A stretch of DNA of 52,302 nucleotides from Accumulibacter sp. (GCF_029255285.1 NZ_JAPUVI010000110.1:1-52302); one strand, 5' to 3'. Positions 1 to 7,321 are shown, counted from the stretch's first letter. Numbers and translations: made by a program. Notes: a model not told the origin generated them from the sequence alone.

Positions 1-135
1 CAGCGGCACCCGGCGATCCTTGTTGCCTTTGGCGTCGCGGATATGCACGCGGGCGCGGGCGCCGTCGATGTCGGCGACGGTCAGCCGCAATCCTTCGCCC
101 AGGCGAAGCCCGAGACTGTAGAGAGGGTCATCAGC
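1..135 (-). pseudogene. Tyrosine recombinase (phage/integron-type integrase) fragment
   Basis: The minus strand reads a continuous segment with the hallmarks of the catalytic domain of a tyrosine site-specific recombinase: a YSLGLRLGEGLRL stretch holding the first catalytic Arg context, then a beta-strand pair ending in KGNKDRRVPL, the usual position of the conserved Lys. The window starts inside the gene, so the C-terminal part with the His-x-x-Arg and Tyr residues is not visible. In the upstream direction (higher coordinates) similarity stops around position 135, where CTCACG repeats begin, and no N-terminal domain or start codon is seen. It is therefore most likely a gene truncated by the adjacent repeat/transposase block. 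The family call rests on a short stretch; which recombinase subfamily cannot be told. Confidence 0.6.
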
Positions 136-147
136 ACTCAAGCACCA

Positions 148-474
148 ACTCACGCAACTCACGAACTCACGCACGCTCACGGGGTCACGCGCGCTCACGG
201 GGTCACGCGCGCTCACGGGTCAGCTCACGGGGTCACACACTCACGACACTCACGGGGTCAGGTCTTTCTTTTTTTCTTCCTCGCGGCAGCTCACGGGCAG
301 CTCACGCAGCTCACGCGCAGCTCACGGGGTCAGGTCTTTCTTTTTTTCTTCCTCGCAGCTCACGGGGTCCTCACGGGGTCAGGGTCCTCACGCGTCCTCA
401 CGGGGTCAGGTCTTGCTTTTTTTCTTCCTGGCGCACGGTCCTCACGGGGTCAGGTCTTTTTTTTTCTTCCTGGC
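148..474. repeat. Left array flanking the Y1 transposase (CTCACGGGGTC units)
   Basis: A degenerate tandem array of CTCACG and TCACGGGGTC units; I count nine TCACGGGGTC cores. Four of them extend into a longer unit of 34-36 bp: TCACGGGGTCAGGTCTT followed by a poly-T run and CTTCCT, at about 249-284, 321-356, 397-432 and 441-474. Two of these (254-268 and 326-340) contain GGGGTCAGGTCTTTC, the exact reverse complement of 1351-1365 on the other side of the transposase gene. Poly-T length is 7 in three copies and 9 in the last (457-465). The two copies nearest the gene form the 3' end of the transposase reading frame, including its stop. Confidence 0.85.
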
Positions 475-1318
475 GCGCGCATTCGCCGAGGCGCACGATC
501 TTGCTTACGCGGGAGTAGTGCAAACCGAAGTAATCGCCGATTTCCTTCAGGGTGTACCCGCCGCTCGCGTACGCCCCGGCGATGGCGCTGTTCCGATCGT
601 CGCATTGCCGTACGAAGTCAGCGAGAGGCTTTGGGACGGGCCGAGCCCGGGCCTGCGGAACCTCGCGCAGATCGCTGCCGGCAGGAAGGCGGCTGCGCAC
701 TGAATCGACAAACACGTCAGACCCCAGGAACAGTTGCTGTTTGAGTTGTCCCCACGGCGTCGTCGCTTGGCGGTGTCCTTCGGCAACGAAGCGACTGTAC
801 GCCGCAACCGCTTCCGGCATGGTCTCGCCGAATGCTGACAGGACCCACCGCGTCGCCAACCAGTCCGGCGTGCATTCATCGCCAATCGTCGCGCGATAGC
901 TGCTCCACTGCCAGTCTCCAGGAGTGCGGACCATCGCTGCACGAACCGGGTTGAGAACGACGTAGCGGGCGAGTTCCAGCAGGTAAGCGTCCTTTTCGAC
1001 CACTATTGCTTTGTAGCGACCTTGAAAGACGTGCCCGACGCGATGATGGGACTTGTTGAAAGCCTGCGTGTAGACACCGTTGAGCTGCCTCATGCCCTTG
1101 GAGAGATTCGCATCCGGCGTTTCTACGAGCAGGTGATAATGATTGCTCATCAAGCAGTACGCATGGATCGTCCAGTTGAAACGACCCACCACGCCGCTCA
1201 GCACCGCCAGAAACAAGCGCCGGTCCGCATCAGAGAGGTAGATGTCCTCTCTCCCGTCACCTCGCGCCGTAACGTGGTACAGGCCGCCAATAAACTCGAT
1301 GCGAAGTGGTCTTGCCAT
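398..1318 (-). CDS. REP-associated tyrosine transposase (RAYT, Y1/HUH family)
   Basis: A 306-residue single-strand DNA transposase of the IS200/IS605-related TnpA_REP group. It starts MARPLRIEF, the family's usual N-terminus, although an open frame extends upstream through the right array. The HUH metal-binding motif is His60-Tyr-His62 in SNHYHLL. The downstream segment ARYVVLNPVRA (about 117-127) is typical of RAYTs and carries Tyr119, a candidate nucleophile. A C-terminal helix-turn-helix (YTLKEIGDYFGLHYSRVSKIV) is also family-typical. These enzymes cut and join short hairpin/REP-like sequences. The last roughly 25 residues (RQEEKKRPDPV... QEEKKQDLTP) are translated directly from the left array, which is unusual. 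No second ORF or cargo is present. The start is flanked upstream by the G/T-rich (coding-strand) array, so its promoter is unclear. Confidence 0.9.
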   Translation of the reverse strand: MARPLRIEFIGGLYHVTARGDGREDIYLSDADRRLFLAVLSGVVGRFNWTIHAYCLMSNHYHLLVETPDANLSKGMRQLNGVYTQAFNKSHHRVGHVFQGRYKAIVVEKDAYLLELARYVVLNPVRAAMVRTPGDWQWSSYRATIGDECTPDWLATRWVLSAFGETMPEAVAAYSRFVAEGHRQATTPWGQLKQQLFLGSDVFVDSVRSRLPAGSDLREVPQARARPVPKPLADFVRQCDDRNSAIAGAYASGGYTLKEIGDYFGLHYSRVSKIVRLGECARQEEKKRPDPVRTVRQEEKKQDLTP

Positions 1319-1350
1319 GTGACTGATTCTAAGGTGCAACGGAGAAAAAT

Positions 1351-1585
1351 GAAAGACCTGACCCCACAACCTTATGACCCCACAACCTTGACCCCACAAC
1401 CCATGACCCCACAACCCATGACCCCACAACCACATGACCCCACAACCACAACCCCACAACCACAACCCCACAACCACAACCCCACAACCACAACCCCACA
1501 ACCACATGACCCCACAACCACACAACTGCACAAAAGACCTGACCCCACAACTGCACATGACCCCACAACTGCACACAACTGCACT
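1351..1585. repeat. Right array flanking the Y1 transposase (CCCCACAAC units)
   Basis: Thirteen CCCCACAAC units starting at 1362, 1378, 1392, 1407, 1422, 1438, 1452, 1466, 1480, 1494, 1510, 1543 and 1561. From 1438 to 1494 the period is exactly 14 bp (CCCCACAACCACAA); elsewhere it is mostly 14-16 bp, with ATGA insertions. The first unit is preceded by GAAAGACCTGA, making the 15-mer at 1351-1365 that is inverted relative to the left array; a second AAAGACCTGACCCC occurs near 1533-1546. Much of the tract (especially 1441-1500) is only A and C on the plus strand, so the minus strand has regularly spaced GGGG runs immediately upstream of the transposase start. Confidence 0.9.
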
Positions 1586-1958
1586 TTGGCAGAATTCATG
1601 CAACATATACTACACCGTCGCCGAATGGACGGCTTAGGCGAAATGAAGCCGCTACCCGTGGCCTTGCGGTCGACGAAATTTGATGTGGGGATACTCTGTG
1701 GGGGAAACGGGAGCGAGGACTGACAAGGGAGTCAGGAACCGACGCGCGAAGGCGGCAGACCGTCAGGCGCCGCGGCGAAAGAACTCATCGAGCGACGGCG
1801 GAAAGGAACCCGGCACCCGGCTGATCAAGCCAGCCCGCCGCGCTTCCGTTCAAGGTGCGCCCGAGAAGAGTTTTCTCCGCGCCGGTACGCCTCGGGTATC
1901 CCTCGGCGATCGCGCGTGTCTATACTTTAGTGTAGGCAACTTGTCCGGGAGAACGAAC
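1586..1958. other. Intergenic stretch between transposase array and amrB
   Basis: About 370 bp without a recognisable gene. I checked the minus strand for the missing N-terminal half of the recombinase at 1-135 and found nothing convincing. A TATACT hexamer at 1921-1926, 33 bp before the amrB start, could be a -10 element, but no good -35 is visible at the right spacing. A GGGAG Shine-Dalgarno lies at 1947-1951. Confidence 0.5.
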
Positions 1959-2780
1959 ATGATGAGTTACGCGGCAGAACCTATTCGGCCGGCGGCGGTG
2001 GCCGGCAGTTTCTATCCGGGATCGTCGGCGGTTCTGGCGCGCGATTTGCGTGCTTTGCTGAGTCGCGACACCGGGATCCCGGCCCGGCAGCCGAAGGCCA
2101 TCATCGCCCCGCATGCGGGCTATGTCTACTCGGGACCGATCGCCGCCCGCGTCTATGCCCCGCTCAGCGCCTGGCGGGCCGGCATCCGGCGCGTCGTGCT
2201 GCTCGGTCCGACGCATCGCGTCGCGGTCGATGGACTGGCCGTTCCGTCCTCGACGGCCTTCGCCACGCCGCTCGGGACGGTGCCGGTGGACCGGTCGGCC
2301 ATCGCTCTGATCGAGCAACTGCCGCAAGTTCTGGTGAGCGACGCGGCGCACGCTTTCGAGCACTCGCTGGAGGTGCAACTGCCGTTTCTGCAGAGCGTCC
2401 TCGACGAGTTCATGCTCGTTCCGCTGGCCGTCGGCCGCGCCTCGGCGACGCAGGTCGCCGAAGTGCTCGAATGCCTGTGGGGCGGCGACGAAACGCTGCT
2501 CGTGATCAGTTCCGACCTCTCGCACTATCTGCCCTACGGGCTGGCGCGCGAAACCGACACGGCGACCGCGCGCCAGATCGTGGCACTTGGTCCGCCGGTC
2601 GACCATCAGCAGGCCTGCGGTGCGACGCCGGTCAACGGCCTGCTGCTGGCCGCCCGTCGCCACGGGCTGCGGGCCCGGCTGGTCGACCTGCGTAACTCGG
2701 GAGACACCGCCGGCGACAAGTCGCGCGTCGTCGGTTACGGGGCTTTCGCCTTCAGCGCGGAGCCCGAACATGCTGGCTGA
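1959..2780 (+). CDS. amrB: AmmeMemoRadiSam system protein B (MEMO1 family)
   Basis: A 273-residue MEMO1-like protein, related in fold to non-haem-iron extradiol dioxygenases; its bacterial function is not established. Visible family motifs: IIAPHAGYVYSG near 48-59 with His52, GPTHR with His86, an EHSLEVQLPF segment (His135, Glu139), SSDLSHY (184-190) and CGATPVNG beginning at Cys220. These correspond to the His/Asp/Cys pocket residues of the family. I chose the first of two tandem ATG codons because GGGAG lies 7 bp upstream; the open frame extends further upstream but without family similarity. The gene overlaps amrA by 11 bp and is the first gene of a four-gene overlapping run. Confidence 0.9.
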   Translation: MMSYAAEPIRPAAVAGSFYPGSSAVLARDLRALLSRDTGIPARQPKAIIAPHAGYVYSGPIAARVYAPLSAWRAGIRRVVLLGPTHRVAVDGLAVPSSTAFATPLGTVPVDRSAIALIEQLPQVLVSDAAHAFEHSLEVQLPFLQSVLDEFMLVPLAVGRASATQVAEVLECLWGGDETLLVISSDLSHYLPYGLARETDTATARQIVALGPPVDHQQACGATPVNGLLLAARRHGLRARLVDLRNSGDTAGDKSRVVGYGAFAFSAEPEHAG

Positions 2781-3318
2781 CGCTCTCGGCAGGGCCCTGC
2801 TGAGCACCGCGCGCAACGCCATCGACCAGCGCTTCGGGCGGCCGGGGCAGGGCGTCGAACCGCTCCCGGAACTGAACGAGGCGGGTGCCAGCTTCGTGAC
2901 GCTGACCCGGGAAGGCCAGTTGCGCGGTTGCATCGGCAGTCTGGAAGCCTACCGTCCGCTGGCCATCGACGTGGCCGAAAACGCCATCGCCGCCGCCTTT
3001 CGCGATCCCCGCTTCGCGCCGCTGACGGTGTCCGAGTGGCCGCGCATCCGGGTCGAGGTTTCGCTGCTGACGCCGGCCGAGGACTTCCCGGTGGCCAGCG
3101 AGTCGGACGCTTTGAGCCGTCTGCGGCCCGGCGTGGACGGCGTGATCCTGAGCTATGGCAGGCGGCGCGCGACTTTCCTGCCGCAGGTCTGGGAATCGCT
3201 CCCCGAGCCGCGGCGCTTTCTGGCGCAGCTCAAGCTCAAGGCCGGGCTGGCGGCCGATTTCTGGCACGAGGATGTGGTCCTGGCGCGTTACGGAGTACGC
3301 AAATGGAAAGAGACGTGA
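2770..3318 (+). CDS. amrA: AmmeMemoRadiSam system protein A (AMMECR1 domain)
   Basis: A 182-residue AMMECR1-domain protein. The family signature LRGCIGS is at about 51-57, followed by the conserved FRDPRFAPLT segment and a terminal FLPQVWESLPEP. AMMECR1 proteins have no firmly known biochemical activity, but in bacteria they recur beside MEMO1 and radical-SAM genes. The ATG lies inside the 3' end of amrB (11-bp overlap), and the 3' end overlaps amrS by 16 bp, implying translational coupling and a linked function. Length is normal for a single-domain bacterial member. Confidence 0.92.
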   Translation: MLADALGRALLSTARNAIDQRFGRPGQGVEPLPELNEAGASFVTLTREGQLRGCIGSLEAYRPLAIDVAENAIAAAFRDPRFAPLTVSEWPRIRVEVSLLTPAEDFPVASESDALSRLRPGVDGVILSYGRRRATFLPQVWESLPEPRRFLAQLKLKAGLAADFWHEDVVLARYGVRKWKET

Positions 3319-4412
3319 AAGACTCGCCGAAAGTGCCGGAATCGGCTCATCCGGCCCGCTGGTGGCACACGATCGACGACCGACGGATCCAGTGCGACCT
3401 CTGTCCGCGCGATTGCCGGCTGCACGAAGGTCAGCGTGGCGCCTGTTTCGTGCGGCAGAACATCGGCGGTCAGATGGTGCTCACGACTTACGGCCGTTCT
3501 TCGGGCTTTTGCATCGATCCGATAGAGAAGAAGCCGCTCAACCACTTCCTCCCCGGTTCGTCGATCCTCTCCTTTGGCACCGCCGGCTGCAACCTGGCGT
3601 GCAAGTTCTGCCAGAACTGGGACATCTCGAAGTCGAAAGACATGGACCGTCTGCTCGACGCCGCCAGCCCGGAGGGCATCGCCGCCGCGGCGCTGGCCTA
3701 TGGCGCCGCATCGGTGGCCTTCACCTACAACGACCCGGTGATCTTCGCCGAGTACGCGATCGACACGGCGCTTGCCTGTCACGCGCGCGGCGTCCGGACG
3801 GTCGCCGTAACGGCCGCCTACATCCATGCGTTGCCGGCGCGCGAGTTCTACGCCGTGATGGACGCCGCGAACGTCGATCTGAAGGCTTTCAGCGATGATT
3901 TCTACTTCAAGCTTTGCGGCGGCCACCTGCAACCGGTACTCGACGTTCTGGCCTACATCCATCATGCCACCAAGTGCTGGCTCGAGATCACCACTCTGCT
4001 GATTCCCGGGCAGAACGACTCGAGCAGCGAGATCACGGCGCTCGCGCAATGGGTGGCGCGCGAACTGGGGCCGGATGTGCCGCTGCACTTCACCGCTTTC
4101 CACCCTGACTGGAAAATGGACGATCTGCCGCCGACGCCTCGCGCCACCCTGACGCGGGCGCGGCGTATCGCGCTCGACGCCGGTTTGCACTATGTCTACA
4201 CCGGAAACGTCCATGACAGCGAGGGCGGCACGACCTTCTGCCCGAGTTGCCAGGCGGCGCTGATCGAGCGTGACTGGTACGTCATCCGCCGTTACGATCT
4301 GCCCGCCGATGGCCGCTGCCCGCATTGCGCGACGCAGATCGCCGGCCACTTTGCGCGCTTCGGCAAGCCGTTCGGACCGCGCCGCGTACCGGTGCGGCTG
4401 GTGCGCCCTTGA
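3303..4412 (+). CDS. amrS: AmmeMemoRadiSam system radical SAM enzyme
   Basis: A 369-residue radical SAM protein related to PflA-type activases. The [4Fe-4S] cluster motif CxxxCxxC is Cys96-Cys100-Cys103 (CNLACKFC). An N-terminal Cys-rich segment (Cys31, Cys34, Cys38, Cys48) precedes it, and a C-terminal CPSC ... CPHC pair resembles a rubredoxin/zinc-ribbon-like or auxiliary-cluster site. The AFTYNDPVIF and LEITTLLIPGQND segments match the AmrS family. The substrate is unknown; overlap with amrA and amrB suggests they act together. The start ATG at 3303 overlaps the end of amrA. Confidence 0.93.
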   Translation: MERDVKDSPKVPESAHPARWWHTIDDRRIQCDLCPRDCRLHEGQRGACFVRQNIGGQMVLTTYGRSSGFCIDPIEKKPLNHFLPGSSILSFGTAGCNLACKFCQNWDISKSKDMDRLLDAASPEGIAAAALAYGAASVAFTYNDPVIFAEYAIDTALACHARGVRTVAVTAAYIHALPAREFYAVMDAANVDLKAFSDDFYFKLCGGHLQPVLDVLAYIHHATKCWLEITTLLIPGQNDSSSEITALAQWVARELGPDVPLHFTAFHPDWKMDDLPPTPRATLTRARRIALDAGLHYVYTGNVHDSEGGTTFCPSCQAALIERDWYVIRRYDLPADGRCPHCATQIAGHFARFGKPFGPRRVPVRLVRP

Positions 4413-5056
4413 ACGGGCAGCGCGCCATCGAGCGCGCCAACGCGCTGCTGCCTGGCCGGCTGACGCTGCCTGCCGACGCCTTGGCGTTGGTCCTCCTGGC
4501 GCACGCCGGCGCCACTCCCGAAGCTGGCGGCGACGCGCTGGCGAGCGAGTTGGGCAAGGCCGGCTTGGGTTCGCTGAAGGTCGACCTGCTGCGCGACTCG
4601 GAGGAGCGTTTCGCCGACCTGCACCACAACGTCACGCTGCTCGCCCGGCGCCTGCTCGACGATCTCAAATCGATCACCTGGCGGATGTTCCTCGGCGAAC
4701 TGCCGACCCTGCCGATCGGCCTCTGCGCCGCCGGCGACTGTTCGCCGGTCGCGCTGCGCGTCGCCGCGCTGCGCGACAAGGACGTCTTTGCCGTGGTTTG
4801 CCGGTCCGGCCTGATCGATCTCGCGGGGACGCTCTACCTGCGTTCGCTGACCGCGCCGCTGCTCGTTTTCGTCGCTGACGACGACGAGCGGGTGGTGGCC
4901 AGCAATCGGCGGGCCTTGCGCGAGTTGTCGTGCCGCAAGGAACTGATGTTGCTGCCGTCAGGTGGCGAAGTGTCCGACCCGGTGACCGTCGGCCAGTGTT
5001 TGGCGCGGGAGACGACACGGTGGTTCGTGCGCAACCTGCCCATCCGTACGGCTTGA
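4409..5056 (+). CDS. Alpha/beta-hydrolase-like protein, apparently lacking catalytic residues
   Basis: A protein of about 215 residues whose order of segments matches dienelactone-hydrolase-like proteins: LALVLLAHAG (first strand), GLGSLKVDLL, the turn where the nucleophile elbow should be (PIGLCAAGDCSPVAL, about 102-116), LLVFVADDDE (acid loop, 151-160), and LLPSGGEVSDP near 181-191 where the family has its His. By eye, the usual Gly-x-Ser-x-Gly serine aligns with Gly109 and the His with Glu187; only the acidic residue seems kept. The likely start is TTG at 4409, overlapping the amrS stop as TTGA; no in-frame ATG fits better. It could be a non-catalytic binding protein or could use Cys111. 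Function unknown. Confidence 0.7.
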   Translation: MNGQRAIERANALLPGRLTLPADALALVLLAHAGATPEAGGDALASELGKAGLGSLKVDLLRDSEERFADLHHNVTLLARRLLDDLKSITWRMFLGELPTLPIGLCAAGDCSPVALRVAALRDKDVFAVVCRSGLIDLAGTLYLRSLTAPLLVFVADDDERVVASNRRALRELSCRKELMLLPSGGEVSDPVTVGQCLARETTRWFVRNLPIRTA

Positions 5057-5233
5057 ACGACGCGCGGCCGGCGGGCGAACCGGCGGACGTTTGCCCGGCG
5101 CCGATCGTCGCTTACAATCGCCAGCGCGGCGCGCCGAAGCGCTCGTGCCGCCGCGCGGCGCGACAGGCGGTTTGACGATCGTAGCGCCATGACGGCCGGC
5201 TGCGCGACAGACCATCACCCGAGGATGTTTGGC

Positions 5234-6469
5234 ATGCGTCAAAAGATTTCGCTCATCGTGCAGCCGGGCGACAGTTTCTTTCCCATCGTGCGTGCGATCG
5301 ACCGCGCCGAACGCACGATTAACCTGACCGCTTTCCGGATGGACGATCCGATCGTCCAGCGCGCCTTGATCGAGGCTCAGCAACGCGGTGTCCGGATTCG
5401 CGTGCTCATTTCGAGCAGCGCGCGGGGCTGGGAGGAGAGAAACCGCAAACTCCTCAAGGACGCCAGGGAAGCCGGCATCGCGACGCGGGAGCCGGCGGGT
5501 GACAGCAAGCGGGCCCGATATCACTATAAGGTGATGACCGTGGACGACGAAGCGGCGCTGGTTTTCACCTTCAACCCGACGCGCGAAAACCTGCACTACA
5601 CGCGTGATTTCGGCATCGAGATCTATAGCCCGGCGATCACCGCCGAGATCAACCGGCTGTTCGACGCCGACTGGGACGACCTGCCCTTCGTTCCGAACGA
5701 CTCCTCGCCGCTGCTCATCAGCCCGTTCAACAGCCGGCAGAAGTTCGAGCGCTGGCTGGCCGCCGCGGAACACTCGATCCAGATCGCCGACGCCAAACTG
5801 GAGGATCCGGCCATCGTCAAACTCCTCGTGCACAAGGCGCGCAGCGGCGTCCGGGTGCGCGTCCTGGGCGACGAGGCGCACGGCGGCCGGCTGCCGCCCG
5901 AGATCGCCTTCGGGGTCGTGCCGCGCTACAAGCTGCACGCCAAGTGCACCATCGTCGATGGGTCGGCCGCGCTGGTCGGCAGCATGAACCTGCGCGCCGA
6001 AAGCCTCGACCGGCGTCGCGAGTTGGGCATCCTGGTCGATGACGGCGACGTGTTGCACCGCTTGCAGGCCGTTTTCGAGAGCGACTGGGAGCGCAAGGCG
6101 GCGGCCTTCGACCACAGCACGACGCAGGTGATGCGCGCCGGGTGGATGACGCCGCGCGAGCCGCCGGAGAGTCCGGCGGCGGGTCTCGTTCTCCTCTCGC
6201 GCACCAATGCCCTGCGGCGGCATCCGGTGCGCGAGGGCGTGACGACCATCGGGCGGGCACAGGAGAACGACGTGGTGATCCGCGACGCTCTGGTCAGCCG
6301 CTACCACGCGCGCATCACCTGCGACGCGCTGAGTTGCCGGATCACCGACCTGGCGAGCGGCAACGGCACCTTCCTGAATGGCGGGCGAATCACCGAAACG
6401 ACCTGCCTGCGTCCCGGCGACGTCATCCGTATCGCCGATAGCGAAGAGTTCCGCCTTCTGGAACTGTAG
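5234..6469 (+). CDS. Phospholipase D-like protein with C-terminal FHA domain
   Basis: A 411-residue fusion. Residues 1-290 hold two PLD-type HKD repeats: His97-x-Lys99-x4-Asp104 (followed by FTFN rather than GSxN) and a canonical His235-x-Lys237-x4-Asp242 with GSMN. Residues about 318-411 form a forkhead-associated domain: TTIGR (Gly340-Arg341), SRYH (Ser355-His358), and GNGTFLNG (376-383), the phosphothreonine-binding loops. PLD proteins hydrolyse phosphodiesters in phospholipids or nucleic acids; the FHA part suggests recruitment by a phosphorylated partner (inference). No signal peptide is seen. I chose ATG 5234 because GAGG at 5221-5224 is spaced correctly for it; ATGs at 5189 and 5225 are in frame. 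Monocistronic as far as visible. Confidence 0.88.
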   Translation: MRQKISLIVQPGDSFFPIVRAIDRAERTINLTAFRMDDPIVQRALIEAQQRGVRIRVLISSSARGWEERNRKLLKDAREAGIATREPAGDSKRARYHYKVMTVDDEAALVFTFNPTRENLHYTRDFGIEIYSPAITAEINRLFDADWDDLPFVPNDSSPLLISPFNSRQKFERWLAAAEHSIQIADAKLEDPAIVKLLVHKARSGVRVRVLGDEAHGGRLPPEIAFGVVPRYKLHAKCTIVDGSAALVGSMNLRAESLDRRRELGILVDDGDVLHRLQAVFESDWERKAAAFDHSTTQVMRAGWMTPREPPESPAAGLVLLSRTNALRRHPVREGVTTIGRAQENDVVIRDALVSRYHARITCDALSCRITDLASGNGTFLNGGRITETTCLRPGDVIRIADSEEFRLLEL

Positions 6470-6748
6470 GAGCGTTGCCGGCCAGCGGCGCATCGACGCC
6501 CGTCTTGCGCGCTCCGGCGGACCTACCCGAAAACGGCAAAATGGTTTATATTGCGCTGCAACAGACGCGCCTGCGGCGCCCGGACTGGCGGTCACATCCC
6601 GCGCCGGCCGGCACGATCGTCGCTGCAGCGTAGGAGACGTGGCGCGCCGCCCGTCTGCCAGGCCCGGCGCGCTGCCGCGGCCGCGGCAAGTCCGGAACGT
6701 AGAATATCTCACCGCGCCGCCACGGCGGCCAGAAATCAGGACCCTTTC
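6470..6748. other. Intergenic region before the DUF2760-Hsp70 cluster
   Basis: About 280 bp with no convincing gene. A locally AT-rich AAAATGGTTTATATTG lies at 6538-6553 and includes TATATT (6547-6552), which could serve as a -10 for the downstream cluster, but I see no matching -35. No CIRCE-like inverted repeat and no sigma-32-like pair is obvious, so heat-shock control is not supported. Confidence 0.4.
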
Positions 6749-7321
6749 ATGAAACAAGATCCTCCCTCCCTGTTGAGCAGAATTTCCCTGGCCTTCAGCA
6801 GCTTTTTCGCGATCATCGCCGACGGCCATTTCGCGGCTCGTGTCCAGGCCTTGCGTGCCGACGAACAGCGCAGCGAACCGTCGACCGCGGCGCCGGCGCC
6901 TGCGCCGGCGCTCCGGCCGGCCGCACCGCCGCTGCGCGAAGCCGCGCCTGACGGCGCGCTCCAACTGCTCGGCCTGTTGCAGCGCGAAGCGCGCTTCGTC
7001 GACTTCATCGAGGAAGACGTCGCCGCCTACGCCGACGCCGATGTCGGCGCCGCGGCGCGCGTCGTCCATGAAGGCTGCCGTAAGGTACTGCGCGAGAACT
7101 TTACGATCAGTCCGGTACGCGACGAGGCCGAAGGCAGCCGTATCACGCTGCCGGAGGGCTTCGACGCCGCGGCGATTCGCGTCACCGGCAACGTCGTCGG
7201 CCGTCCGCCCTTCGCGGGCAGCCTCGCGCATCGTGGCTGGCGGGTCGTCGAAACGCGCCTGCCCAAGCTCTCCGGCAGCCACGAACTGCGCATCGTCGCT
7301 CCGGCCGAGGTGGAGCTATGA
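6749..7321 (+). CDS. DUF2760 domain-containing protein
   Basis: A 190-residue protein recognised as DUF2760. It has a hydrophobic N-terminal stretch (LSRISLAFSSFFAIIA, about 8-23), an Ala/Pro-rich linker (about 45-68), and a conserved C-terminal domain containing LQLLGLLQREARFVDFIEED and a terminal LRIVAPAEVEL. The family is regularly found immediately upstream of Hsp70-family genes, as here, where its stop overlaps the ATG of the next gene (ATGA). Its molecular role is unknown; co-translation with two divergent Hsp70s suggests a cofactor or membrane tether for them (inference). The start ATG follows a weak AGG. Confidence 0.85.
   Translation: MKQDPPSLLSRISLAFSSFFAIIADGHFAARVQALRADEQRSEPSTAAPAPAPALRPAAPPLREAAPDGALQLLGLLQREARFVDFIEEDVAAYADADVGAAARVVHEGCRKVLRENFTISPVRDEAEGSRITLPEGFDAAAIRVTGNVVGRPPFAGSLAHRGWRVVETRLPKLSGSHELRIVAPAEVEL

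Noticed and set aside
148-1585. Direct-repeat arrays that superficially resemble CRISPR
   Set aside because: Units are 9-36 bp and degenerate, with no constant repeat/unique spacer alternation and no cas gene nearby; they are simple tandem expansions.
1319-1606. N-terminal extension of the transposase through the right array
   Set aside because: The frame is open only because the array lacks stops in it; the translation is a Cys/Gly/Val/Trp simple repeat and the family N-terminus MARPLRIEF begins at 1318.
1586-1958. Possible missing half of the truncated integrase
   Set aside because: No stretch on the minus strand resembles an integrase N-terminal or catalytic domain.
6470-6748. Heat-shock regulatory element (CIRCE or sigma-32 promoter) before the Hsp70 cluster
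   Set aside because: No TTAGCACTC-N9-GAGTGCTAA dyad and no CTTGAA/CCCCAT pair could be found.
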